Positions 33,585-45,342 of a stretch of DNA of 64,000 nt are shown here, one piece after another (the stretch's first letter is position 1; each line of letters begins with the position of its first letter). The DNA is from Luzula sylvatica (lineage: Eukaryota; Streptophyta; Magnoliopsida; Poales; Juncaceae): NCBI GenBank assembly GCA_946800325.1, contig OX326961.1, positions 15,684,215 through 15,748,214 of the forward strand, read 5' to 3'. The notes below the pieces were generated by a model. The model saw only the letters and a program-made list of their open reading frames with translations. It searched no databases and was not told the DNA's origin. A program made the translations under genes and the position numbers.

Positions 33585-33800
33585 TTATTTTTTTGTGATA
33601 CATTTTTTTTAAAAAAATATTTTGAATATTTGTCAATTAATAATTTTTTTTTATGATTCAAGTGTATATTTATCATTTAATACTATGCAAAATAAAAAAA
33701 ATTGTATAATTAATTGACAAATACCTAAAATATTTTTAAATACTTTCTGAAAAAAAATCTATCCCAAGAAAATGAGTCTGTCATAGAACTTACCCGGGTA
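33585..33800. mobile_element. AT-rich palindromic MITE
   Basis: AATATTTTGAATATTTGTCAATTAAT on the left is mirrored by ATTAATTGACAAATACCTAAAATATTT on the right. It ends near AATGAGTCTGTCATAGAACTTACCC. A sister copy is at ~37690-37880, on the other side of the copia cluster. Confidence 0.55.
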
Positions 33801-33812
33801 TATTTCAGGTAA

Positions 33813-34995
33813 ATGCAGCAATTAATCTTCCAAGACGAAAATTCAGGTTATTTAGATGTCACAAAAATGTGGCATATGAGGTTGGTACATATGAGCGAGC
33901 GTGAAATGATCATTTTGAGTAAGAGAGGCTTATTAGGAAACAAATACACACGAAATTTACCCTTTCGTGACCATTACGTATTTGAAATACATAAGCGGCT
34001 GAGTTTCTTTACGGCCATTCACTCGACAAAGGTAACATTAAATTATATCCATTCGTATATTTGGGGATCCTCTAATGTGCCATCAATTGGTAAAAGTTCC
34101 CGTTACATCCTTACTTTCATTGATGATTTCTTTAGAAAAGCATGGATTTATTTTTAGAAAGAGAAAAATGAGGTGTTTAACACCATTAAAGAATGAAAGT
34201 CGCTTTCGAAAAATCTAACGGGAAAGAAAATGAAGCGGTTCAGAACCGATAACGATTTCGAATTTTGCAACCGAGCGTTTGATAATTTTTGTAAGCCAGA
34301 AGGTATTCTTCGGCACAAAACGGTGGTGAATACTCCTCAACAAAATGGAGTTGTGGAATGCATGAATATGACACTACTCGAACGAGCTAGAAGTATGTTT
34401 TTCAATGCGGGTTTGGGTAACGAGTTTTGGGCAGAAGCCATTAATACTTCCTGCTATTTGGTAAATAGATCTCCTACCATTACGATTAAATGTAAAACAC
34501 CCGAAGAAATGTGGTCCGGTAAGTCGGCCAATTATTTTTTCGTGAGGGTGTTTGGGTTTCCCGTTAATGCTCATGTGAATGAAGGAAACTGGGAGCCGAG
34601 GTCTAAGAAATGTGTTTTTCTCGGCTACACCGATAATGTGAAGGGTTATAGATTGTGGTGTCCCAAAAGTTCCAAAACTTTTATCTCGAGAGATGTCATT
34701 TTTAACGAGTCGACAATGTTGAATGAAAAATGGGCTGAACCCGAGCCGACATTTGAGAATAATGACACGGTTGAAGATAGCATGGAGTTTGAGGTATCGT
34801 TCCACGAAGATGCCAATACGAGTTCGGCCCGAGGTTGAGCCGAGTTGGCACCGAGTCGAGATAGTGCAGTGGCACATGACGGTGTTAATGTTGAGAAAGA
34901 TCAAAATGAAGATCGACGGTATTTATTGGCAAGGGACCGAGTTAGAAGAGATATTCGACCACCATCAAGGTTCAGATTTTCAATGTTTGCTCTGA
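33813..34995 (+). pseudogene. Copia pre-integrase and integrase fragment
   Basis: The + strand reads WHMRLVHMSEREMIILSKRG, then SSRYILTFIDDFFRKAWIYF, a stop, then the integrase core (FRTDNDFEFCNRAFDNFC, NTPQQNGVVECMNMTLLERA) and KKCVFLGYTDNVKGYRLW. It reaches the linker before RT (YLLARDRVRRDIRPPSRFRFS) in a shifted frame and stops at ~34995. There is no gag or RT of this copy, so it is a truncated, frameshifted remnant. Confidence 0.85.
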
Positions 34996-36879
34996 AGGAA
35001 ATAGAGTTTTGGATCAACAGCTCTCTTTTAATGAGATGTTTCTCGCAAAATGAGAAAAACTCATTCGATGTAAACTCGTCTCTATTGTCGGTTCGAAACT
35101 TCTTTATCTCCTTCCCAAGAACAACTTCAACCGTTGTTCAAAATTCTTGAAACTTCGAAAATACCTCCGATTTTTTTTCCACAAAATAGACCCATGCGTA
35201 TCTTGTGAAACCGTCAACAAAGACCAACATATATCGAGCACCTGAATAAGACAGTGTTTGAGTATGACCCGTTAGATCACTATGAACAAGTTTCAACAGA
35301 CTGTTACACCTTGAAAGAGACTTACTCAAAGGTCGTCGATGCGATTTCCCATATTGACAACCCTCGCACACTTCAACTTCATTTGGAAAAGAAAGTTGAG
35401 CAAGACCGTTTTCGAGATTCTTGGAAGTCATTATTTTTACTTATCCATATTCACATGACCAAGCCTTGCATGCCATATCGATACACCATCATTGGAGCTC
35501 ATCTTATCAACGTAGGAAGAAGAAACCGATAAAACATACAAATCATTTACTCTTTTACCCACATGAGTAACGTCGGCCTTCACCTCCTTTTTCAACAATA
35601 TTTCGAAGGAACTTCACAACTTTTGGACCAAAGAAAACATAATTGCCCGCATCAACTGCATTCGTCACTGAAAGAAGATTCTTCTTCCTGCCGGGTACGT
35701 GACAAACACTATCAAGAATAATCGAATTCTTACTTATCTTGACTTGAAACTATAACCACACCCTCCTTCTTCACATGATGAACGGTATTGTCGGCTGTCA
35801 CAATGGCTTGATTTCCCTTAAAATCACGAAGAAAAGAAAATTTAGAATCATCACCAGTAAGATGATGGCCACAACCGGAATCGAGAATCCAATCGTTTCG
35901 TAATTAATAGAAGCAACCACAGTTTTTTCCGTCATAAAACACTTATCCCAATTTTTCTCGTTTGGGAATATCCTCTTTATGTGTGGCGTTTCATCCTTTG
36001 AACTTCACGCGACAATTCTTCTTGATATGTCCAGCCTTGTCACATCGATAACAATTGAAATTTTTCGAGAACCACCACTATTAGAGAAAATATCTCCCTT
36101 TTTCTTAGTATTTTGATTGTTTTCATTTTCATTAAATTGTTCGTCTTAGAAGACATCAAAACTTGCACTTCTCCTTCCGATATTGAAACACCCGACATTT
36201 ACCAAGTCAAAGATTCTTGAGAGGCCAGAAAATTTTTGAACTCCATCAAGGATGGTTGTTGCGCCCAACATTGTATCGACGAAACAAATGTAACATACTC
36301 CTTCCGAGGACGTCGAATACTATAGTGTTTTATTCACGCCTCCGAAATAGCTTCTTAGGGTTTGAAAAGAGAAATCCCTGAACATAAAATTTTCACCTTC
36401 AAGAAGTATTGAGAAATCGAAAATTGTCCTCGTACAACACTAGCCAACTCACTCTCCAAAAATTGAAGTCGTTCCATATTATTCTTATTTAGTAACTCAT
36501 CAAGAGTCTTCCAAATATTCGTCGTTGAGTTGTAACCCATGATATGCTCGAATAGGTCGTGCAGAATAGATCACTTCAACACGAACTTCGCCTTCGCATT
36601 AGCAGTTGTCCACTCTTTTACCACTGCTCTATTGGTTATCACGTCATTATTGGCAACGGCCGAAATCGATGCAATTTTCGTACCGTCAACCATCTCCCAC
36701 AAATCTTCTCCTTTAAGATAAGACTCCGTACACGTCTTCAAAATTTTATAATTTGAAAAACTAAGAGCTTCCACACCAAGTTCACTAACACGACCACCGA
36801 AGTCCATCGATGCACAATAGTCTTCTTCACTGAGAGATCTTGAAAAATATCGTTTACCACTCTCGTAGCTCTGGTACCA
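34996..36879 (-). pseudogene. Copia 5' half: gag, protease, integrase start, and primer site
   Basis: The minus strand carries the primer binding site TGGTACCAGAGC (36868-36879), gag (SYLKGEDLWEMVDG, then FLESELASVVRGQFSISQYF), a CCHC knuckle near 36010-36050 (CYRCDKAGHIKKNC) and a protease motif near 35880 (WILDSGCGHHLTGDD). It continues through pre-integrase and the first part of integrase (CEGCQYGKSHRRPL, KLVHSDLTG, FVDGFTRYAWVYF). Everything after that is missing, because the + strand copia fragment abuts it near 34995. An LTR seems to start at 36880 (+ strand TGTAAAGATAACC) but is truncated. Confidence 0.8.
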
Positions 36880-37053
36880 TGTAAAGATAACCGAAGTTAA
36901 CAATATCACGACAACACGTTGCACTGCATATATGCTGATCAAGGAAGTCCCCACCGACAAACTTGAGCAATTGGGAGTTGTCGTGGGGATCAAGGAAGTC
37001 ACGCTCGGGACGGGAGAAAAGAAGATTGGTGCTGAAGTCTCCAAATGGAAGAT

Positions 37054-37401
37054 TGTTATGGTATGGAAACTTTTAAAAACTCGACTAATTAGGAAATTAG
37101 AAAAGAAAACCTTTGAGGAGATAGGAAAGTTCTCTATATATTATTATTGTCATGATTGAATGGTAATTAAGGCAATGATTATTTTCTTGTATTGGATAGG
37201 GGCTTAGCTATAAATAGAGGGGTTAGGTTAGAGTTTTTTTCATTCCAACAAATACCAACAATTGTATTTTATCTTTCTCGAGTATAGTGAAATAGTTTGA
37301 GCGTCGGCGGCCGTGATTTTTTTTCCTTCGGAGTTTTCACATAAAAATATTTGTGTTCGTGTGTTGTTCTTGTGTGCTTGTTTGCGATACCGATCCTAAC
37401 A
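37054..37401 (+). repeat. Isolated copia LTR (348 bp)
   Basis: It begins TGTTATGGTATGGAAAC and ends GATACCGATCCTAACA: the family of 25405-29071 but in the opposite orientation. Flanking 5-mers (AAGAT and TGAGA) differ and no primer site follows, so it is a solo LTR whose flanks have since rearranged, or one end of a deleted element. Confidence 0.85.
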
Positions 37402-37404
37402 TGA

Positions 37405-37690
37405 GAATGTAGAGACTTGCCACATACAATATGGATTTTCCTGCAAAAATCCTCCAATTTCTTTCTTTCCACAAATTCCATATCGTGGCCATCCATAGCC
37501 CTCCCCATCGCTTTTTGTGGCTCATGTTTCCTCTTCGTCTATTGTCAACCCACATCGCGAGCACTCCGTCCTTCATTGTCGCATGAAAGTCCACACAGAT
37601 TGCCATCCAGAGCTCGCGGGAGTAATCAAAATGATATAGCAAATGCTCGACGTCCTATCTATGTTGCGCACAAAGGAAACACCCGTCCGA
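37405..37690 (-). pseudogene. LINE 3' fragment
   Basis: The minus strand reads LYHFDYSRELWMAI and GGLWMATIWNLWKERNWRIF, the end of the zinc-binding RT domain of plant LINEs. Only this scrap is present. Confidence 0.7.
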
Positions 37691-37880
37691 ATTGGTATAC
37701 CCTTTTTCAAAAGGATATTTTAGATACTTATCAATTACCGATACATGTTTTTTTATTTTGTCTAGCATTAAATGATAACAATACATTTCAATTTTACCAA
37801 AAATAATCATGAGTTGACAAATATTCAAAATATCCTATTGAAAAAAAGTCTACAATGAGGAAAATGGTTATCATAGAACT
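37690..37880. mobile_element. AT-rich palindromic MITE, sister of 33585-33800
   Basis: AAAAGGATATTTTAGATACTTATCAATTACC on the left is mirrored by GAGTTGACAAATATTCAAAATATCCTATT on the right. It ends with GAAAATGGTTATCATAGAACTTCCC, matching the tail of 33585-33800. Confidence 0.5.
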
Positions 37881-38190
37881 TCCCTTAAAAATTAGAAGTA
37901 AATAAGATAAGTGTAATTCAATTTCAAAAAAAAGAAAATCAAAGAAAAGAGAGAGTTTCATTCAATTTATTAAGCAAAAACACAATTAATGACACAAACA
38001 AACAATGATGGATATAATTAAAACAACACAACTGATACAACAAGTCTCTTCTAGGAACAACACAAACATAACTAACACAAGCCACCCAACAAAAACAACA
38101 CAAAGCACCACATAATTCAAACAGAACTAAACAGAGAAAAGGAAATGGAATCAAAGAGATTCAAGCAACAGCACAGCCCTGAGTTGAACT

Positions 38191-39894
38191 TCAAATAGTA
38201 CGGGTAGTTCCACCAGTCGCCCAAACTTGCTCAGCATGCTACAATCATTAGTATAATTGTTGTCAAAATTATTTTGATATATTTTAATAAAAAAAGAAAA
38301 AGAAATAACTATTTAGAAATAGATAAGTGTGTACTCTCTTCAGAAGCTGGAGCCTTCCTTTGCAATAGACATATTCTTGGTTCAAATCTTTCACAGTCCT
38401 CAAGCATCTACATGAAAAAGAATTTGAATTGCAACCATTATTTAATGTAAATAAAGTTGGTGATTACTTTTAAATTAAATAAATAATGTAGTATGGTATT
38501 AAATGGATAACAGAATTACCCATCAACACTGCCCTCTAGGTAGAAAGTGCGAAAAGCTTCGGTTAGGTTTCGAAGCCTTGTAACACCAAGACTGTATAAC
38601 ATACGAAATAGACATGAAATTGTTATTTTGTTTAATCGGTTTAAATAAAGCATGAAATTTATATTTATAACTCGAATATTTAATAATTATTTCATGGAGA
38701 AATTAAAATCTGAAAAAAGATAATACCAACTAGTCGATCCTTTCAGTTGGTGGACATAGGCATCGGCCAGAACCAGATTAATCTGCCTCATGTTAACCCT
38801 TCAAATATTAAAACAGAATCGGATTTTTTATTGGAAATAATTATGATAATTATATACACTCATATATATAAATTATTACTAAAACAGCAGATATCAATTA
38901 AAAATAAAAGAAAAATTAATGAATTGAAGTTGAAGTACTAACACTGCTTTGTTAGTTTCACGAAGTAAATGCTCAGCATTATGGAGGAAGAGATCGATCG
39001 TATCAAATGCGAAGTGTGGATCAGTATCGTCTTGGAGTTCTTCCAACTCAAGAAATGTGTCATTAATAACTCCCTTTGCATCAAAAGAGGAAAAACACAA
39101 TAGTTAGGAGAAAATCAGTTACCATATGTCAAACATAAAACTTCATTGAGTCATCAAACTTAATTTAGGGAACTATATATTCATGAGAGTAGATAATATA
39201 GAAATTTAGAAACTATATCGCGCAAACAATTTTTACGGTAACATGTAGATATTTTGTGCAGATATAAAAAAATAGTTCATTATCATGACATAACTAAAAC
39301 AATTTCTCCTCTCAAACGACGCAAAATATGTCCGCGGAATACTTTTCTGAATATTCGTTGAATACTTACTTAATTAGCAAAATAGGACATGATAATTACT
39401 AATAAGTTTATTTAGAGAAAATTCATAGATCCACAAATACTTAGTTAATTTTTGTAAATACACTTTGTGACTTTCTATATTTTTCAGAATTTTTTTATGA
39501 TTCTACATATATTATCTTTGGAAGACAATGCAACTTTTCTAAGAAACATACACCAAAAATAAAAATAAAACTATCTAAAATTTTGAAATTAATATTACTC
39601 ATAGTAAAGAGTTTTTATTGACATAGACGCTTCTGCCTGTGCTTATTAGGTTGAGAAATTGAGAAATAAAACTTAAGAAGTATGAACACATACTTTTTAA
39701 AATTATATCCTAAGATGATATGTTACTCACTTACTTTGAATGCAAATTTGGAACATGTAAAGAAATTAAGAAACAAATAATATGGTAATATTAATAATTA
39801 ATAATTCACATAAGAGAGTGAAAAATTTTCATACCTCCCTCGACAAGCTGGACCTGAATTCTCTGTAATTGTTTAGAAGTGTTGAGGGGTCCAT
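38191..39894 (-). CDS. Histidine phosphotransfer protein (AHP-type HPt), six exons, 145 aa
   Basis: Exons on the minus strand: 39835-39894, 38945-39073, 38727-38782, 38520-38591, 38335-38407 and 38191-38238. All introns are GT-AG and the phases join without a stop. The protein starts MDPSTLLNNYREFRSSLSRE. Exon 2 gives FLELEELQDDTDPHF and the acidic helix FLHNAEHLLRET. Exon 3 carries VHQLKGSTS with His74, the phospho-accepting residue of plant HPt proteins. Exons 4-5 continue the four-helix bundle (LGVTRLRNL, then CLRTVKDLNQEY). The length matches the family's ~150 aa. AHP proteins relay phosphate from cytokinin histidine kinases to nuclear response regulators. The conserved His argues against an AHP6-type pseudo-HPt. 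It is unrelated to the neighbouring MATH-BTB genes. Exon structure was built by eye. Confidence 0.88.
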
Positions 39895-39937
39895 TTTTTT
39901 TCTTTGTTATGTTCTTCTCAAGCCAAGATTGGGTTCT

Positions 39938-39945
39938 ACTTATAC
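39938..39945 (-). promoter_or_regulatory. Possible TATA box of the AHP-type gene
   Basis: The minus strand shows GTATAAGT about 45 bases upstream of the ATG. This would imply a very short leader, so a more distal start is possible. Confidence 0.3.
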
Positions 39946-40517
39946 TACATGAGGAGAGGCTATGTGACTATTCATATGAGTGATGAAATTATTATTTTCA
40001 CTAAAAGTTTCTTTAAATTATCTGTCAAGCATTAGTTGTATTTTCCAATCATAACGTGCCACATAATAAAAATATGTACATTGAGTAGATTTTTGTGTAT
40101 AGCCAAAGTGCTTTTAATTTCCAGACAAAATTTTATTGTAGTCATATTAAAGTCATTATGTAATTCTAAAAGAAAAGAGCCTTTGTAACTGTAATTTGAG
40201 TATTCTGTATTTTAAAAAGAAATTTGAAACGGTTTAGCCAAAAAAAAATTGGATGTATATGAAATAGTAACTTAAGATACATCTGTGTAAGTAACGGGCT
40301 AATGATACTGGAAGACTATTTTGTTACAAAACTTTGTACTGCAAAAACCATGTGCGATTCACTAGTTAACAAATATATAAATTATAATGTGCTTGTTACT
40401 ACCACAAAAAAAAAATTAGTAGTGAACAAAAAAAATATAAATTCTATGTGTTCAACTTTTGTTTAAGTAAATTTTCACATTCCTTATCGTGCGGACATTA
40501 CATCAAATATATATATA
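39946..40517. other. Upstream flank of the AHP-type gene
   Basis: AT-rich non-coding sequence; no other gene is recognised. Confidence 0.5.
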
Positions 40518-43181
40518 CTAGTGAAATACCCGCGACTTCGCTGCGGGATTTCTTAATTGTTTGAACACACGAAATCCAAAATTTATATGATTGGCGTTCC
40601 AACAATTATATATTGATGTTCTAACTTGTGAACTAAAGTAATCTTCTATACTTACCAAATTAATTATCAACATATAGTAATCTGAACATTCTTGACACAA
40701 AATCCAAAATCATATTTGTTACTTTTTTAGTTTCAACAGTCCGACTTGTGAATTTTTTACCACAAAAGCACGAGAGATTAAGTAAAATAAACCAAAAATT
40801 GCGATACACATAAAATTTACAACTCAATAACAGTTAAAGAGATAAAAAATGCAAACCCATCAAATCAAATTAATTTACTCAATAACAGTTCATATTTATC
40901 ATATTGGACTTCTAAAATACAAAATGTGCAATTAAATAAACAAACAATTCTACAATATCATTCAAATATATATTATTTGTTCACAAACAAAAAGCAATTC
41001 GCATTCATCATTCGATACTATATACACATAATAACCAAAACTTTTAAATTAACTGTCTTATTTTCAGACACATTGTTTCAATTAAACCCCTGAAATTCAT
41101 ATTTCTATTTTGCGGAAATGTTTGTATATATTTCCTTGTGTTCTTTCATAGTTTGGTGTAATTTCAATTCTCAGCATTTATTAGTACATGTCGTACTAAA
41201 AAATTAAATCACTCAAAAAAACAAACAATCATCAAAAATAAAATGTAGAATATGATTGAATACCTATGAATCGAGTTTGGTCTTCTGATCAGAAAAGAGG
41301 AAGAACCTTCTGACGGTAATTGTTCTCACTGTTTTCCAATACTGCTAAACGTCCTGCATAGCAGCAAAATAAAGATTTGTCATATAAATTCACAAGAAAA
41401 ATGAAATAAGTAACTATTTACATAATCAAATTTTTTTTTAGAAAATTTGGTTTATCAAAAATGAAAAATAAGTAACTATTTACATAATCAACAGTTTTTA
41501 TTTGATGTTACCGAGAAATACTTACTCTCATCAAGAGCAATATTTACTTTTAGAAAATAATAAATAATATGTTATGTATTTAAAAATCTGAAAACCATAT
41601 TTGATAAAAATAATAAAAATCCTATCTCAAGTTTCTACTGTGAAAGGATAGTCACAGAAAAACTCGAATTATTAACCTCTTCTAGAAAGGTAAATTCATA
41701 TCTACATTTTAAATATCAGAAATACAACTTTATGTTAAAAAGTGAAGAATTTTAAATACTTTTTAATTTCTTATTCCATTAAAACACAAAACTATCTAAT
41801 GTACAAACTTCAATATATATTCATGAATACAAATAATTTCTACTGATGAAGCAACCAGAATAGATAAAATCAACTTTTTTTTTTACCTTTTTTTGCACTA
41901 CCTTTATTTCGAATTTAGGAGAATTGGGAAATTGACAGAAAAGATGGCTGCAGTGAAGTAAGACTGATGAAAATTGTAGGCTATTTCTCAAATTGAAAAT
42001 AAAAATTATGAGACTCTACGCAATACCCAATTATTATTCCTTGATCAATAATACCCATTAAATTCAAATGCTTTCAATTAAATAATAATGCAAACTAAAA
42101 ATTGATACAATAAGAGGTTTTACAAAATTCACAAAAATTAATACCTCGATAAGAAAGGAGAGGACAATAGCAAGTATTGTTTTAATACCTTGTTAACAGC
42201 AATGCAAATAATGTATTAAAAACTGAATCTTGAATAGACAAGAAATAAATGAGATATAGTTGATATCTATGAAATGAGTTTGGTATTTGAATCTTGAAAT
42301 ACGAAGAAATTTTTTAGAGTAATTTCATCAAACACTTGAGCATCATCAAACACTTGAGCATCACAAGCTTTTGCTTTCAAAGTTGTGACAACCAATTTCT
42401 GAATTTGAAAAAAGATTGTATGAGGGATAATTGATTCTAAGTAAATTTCGAACTTGATAAACTAAGAGGCTCCAAAAAACTTAGTAAATAATTATACCTT
42501 GTTAACAAAGGAGAAGCAATACCTATGAAATGAGTTTGGTATTTGGATCTTGAAATACGAACAAACTTCTTACGGTAATTTCATCGAACACTTAAGCATC
42601 ACGAGCTTTTACCTTCAAGTTATGCAACCAATTTCTGAATATGAAAAAAGATTGTATGAGGGGTAATTGATTCTAAGTAAATTTCGAATTTGATAAACTA
42701 AAAGGCTCCAAAAAAATGAGTAAATAATTATACCTTGTTAACAAAGGAGAAACAATAGCGAGTATTCAAAAGAGAAAAATCGTCCATAACCGTCTTTTGA
42801 AAGAAATTGGTTGAACACGCACGAATCTCATATGAAAGAGTAGAGTATCCTCTTTTCAGATGACAAGAAAAACATCAAGAACGGGCCAGTTGGATCTTTA
42901 CTCCGAAAAATCGAAAAAATAGCAAAGAAGAGATTCGGGACCGAAAAGAGAAAAAGAAGAAATGGCGACAATGTTTACCAGAGAAAGAAACCGCGATAAG
43001 TACCTATCTGAAGAGGCGCCGTTTGTGAGAGGCGTGAGAGATGAAGCCTTCCTTCTGTGGAGGCATGAAGAGGTGGAGTCGGCGTGAAGACTTGAGCCTT
43101 GTGAGAGCAGGCAAGACTTAAGCCTTCTGTGGAGCCTTGTGAGAGAGAGGTGAAAAATTGAGACGTGATGGTGGGACATTA
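40518..43181 (-). mobile_element. Probable Helitron, 3' end clear, 5' end unresolved
   Basis: On the minus strand the sequence ends with a GC-rich hairpin (CCCGCAGCGAAGTCGCGGG, + strand 40529-40547), then TATTTCACTAG followed by T. This is the plant Helitron terminus: a hairpin about ten bases before CTAG, inserted between A and T. The 5' TC end is not identified and may lie anywhere up to the copia LTR at 43182 or beyond. The interior is AT-rich and without Rep/helicase coding, so any Helitron here is non-autonomous. Confidence 0.55.
42245..42755. repeat. Tandem duplication, two ~250-bp units
   Basis: ATGAAATGAGTTTGGTATTTG...CTTGAAATACGAA through GCTCCAAAAAA and ATTATACCTTGTTAACAAAGG occurs twice, starting near 42268 and 42526. 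A more diverged third version of the start lies at ~41263 (ATCGAGTTTGGTCTTCTG). Confidence 0.8.
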
Positions 43182-44180
43182 TGAAGGGGAATATCCCCGG
43201 CCCCGGGCCCGCGCAGCGGATATGTAGGCCCGGTCCGGTTCCCCGATTCCCGAGATCACGCCACGACTTCGAGGGTACGATGCAAATAGAAGGTTAGATC
43301 TTTACCGGTGCAAAATTGATTGCACACGAAGGGTTGATCGCTGCCTTCTTTCTCCTGTCACGTTGGTGACAATACGCGCGTCCCACACCACGCGTCTTTC
43401 ACCGCTCGTTGACTTCGCCGATTCGCTTGATTTCGTCTCCGACTCAATCTACTCGTCCGAATCGATCACAACCGTAAGAGCCTCAGTTGTTGCTCCTCTA
43501 CGTGTATCCACCTTGAATCGCAAGACGTCGGTCACGGATGCACCTGCCTAGACGATGCACCGGTGAACTTGCTTAATCGAATTGATTCTCTAAACCGTAA
43601 AAAACCTTTTCACGGTTTCTCTCTTTTACACCTTTTCACTCTCTAGAAATTTGTCTCACAATTTTCTGGATAATTCTGAATGAATTGCTTAGTTAAGATG
43701 AGAGAGAAAATCATATTTATATATAATAGGATCAGGATTAGCCAAAAGGCATGTATATCCAATATACACCCTCTCACACAGAAAACTGCATGAACCTGGT
43801 CAGTATTCTGTCCAGACGAAATTGATAAATTTCTCTGACAGAAAATCAACCAACACTAAAGTTGTAGATAATCTCATTATCTACACGACCCAATTTGTCC
43901 CAGCCCAATTGGAGTTCGTATGCAAAAGTTATGACTGTTTTACTAACTGTATGTCATACTGTTGCACCCTTTCGGTATTTCACAGAAACGACACTTATAC
44001 TTCGTTCATATGAAATATATTTCTACATGAAGGTTATAGATAATCTAATTATCTATCTTACCCAATTTGAACCATTCAAATCGGATTTTCCTACTGAAAG
44101 ATATGGCTACGAATGTACGACTACATTCGTTTATCCTTGTGTACACTTTTACGGTTGATCCTGAAACTGTATTTCCTTCA
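43182..44180 (-). repeat. 3' LTR of copia element A (999 bp)
   Basis: On the minus strand it begins TGAAGGAAATACAG and ends GGGGATATTCCCCTTCA. It is immediately preceded on that strand by the polypurine tract GAGTGGGAGAC (44181-44191). The first ~180 bases on the + strand are very GC-rich. The same LTR family, inverted, forms 48412-49386. Confidence 0.9.
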
Positions 44181-45342
44181 GTCTCCCACTCAATTTCAGA
44201 TCTACCTAAAAGGTACTCATGCATATCTAATACGCACGATTTTAGAGAATATAGCTCGCGTATCAAACACCAAGCTATGCACATCCTATGTGCCAATTTT
44301 ATGATCAAGCCCGACTTAGTACGATTCGTTGTGTGACCATGTAGGTTCGACTTAACGATGGCAGTAGGTTGTTTCCAATACCTACAAGCTCATGAGCGGG
44401 ATCTAGTCACTCCATCATAGCTACCCATGTTAAACGAATAATGATTGTGATCATTGTGCCTATCTCGAATAGCGGTTACTAGTTCTCTTGTTTGCGATAT
44501 CCGTTAATCAAAAGGCATGGTAATAGTCATCCTTATAATTTGATTAACTACACTTATTCCCCGATTCCGAGTTGAGTTAACAAATTTCAATCGATATTAA
44601 CCATTAATATCATTGACTGCGGCCGCAGGTTTCGTTAATCGACTCATCGAGCGGCGCCTAAGAGATATCTCTTCCTTTCGGAATAAACAATTCCTATCTT
44701 GGAGACTCACATTGAATTCCGTGTTTCGGACAATACCCAATGATGACCCTTTTAACTCTCTGTTACGGTGAGCGTAAGATCATATCAAAGCATTGTGTTA
44801 CGCACGAAACGCAATCAATGATCCCCTCAAGTTTGAAGAATCTAAAACCCCATCCGTCGCAAGTCCATCTATAATGACTAAACCATGTCATGATCTCGCG
44901 GCTTCGGTCATATCCAATACATGTAACCTAACATATATCTACGTTCCCGATTCGACAAACTCCTTTGTCCCATGATTAGCAAAACATAATCATCTCCTCG
45001 GCAAACGTACTAGTGTACGCGTTCAGTCTATTATCTAATAATAGAAATGCTTCTCTCTTAAGCAAGCTGATCCGCGACTAGGGATGTTTAGAAATGACAC
45101 TTTAAGTGTGACGGTTTCGCTGCACATGGTCCTCAACCATGTCGACGTCCACACAAGTTCAAATCAAGGTTCATGTAACAATCATATTACACAACCCAGC
45201 ACACAGTTTTCATATAAGATAGATGCAAAATGAAAAATTTTAAAATTTTGAAATTGCATTACTATAAGATAAGTTTGGGGTGATACAACGTTTACTAATC
45301 TATTAGACTAATCTCGTCCTACGAAACTATCGTTTTAGATAA
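44181..45342 (-). other. 3' non-coding internal region of copia element A
   Basis: It lies between the polypurine tract and the stop of the RT/RNase H frame. It holds no ORF of note. Its sequence (AAGATAGGAATTGTT, GAGATATCTCT, AACAAGAGAACTAGTAAC on the minus strand) recurs on the + strand at 51660-52621 and in decayed form at 59290-59470, showing three related copia elements. Confidence 0.8.

Noticed and set aside
42245..42755. Possible CRISPR-like or multi-exon array because of repeated ~250-bp units
   Set aside because: The genome is a plant, the units are long and lack spacers, and no shared exon frame is visible.
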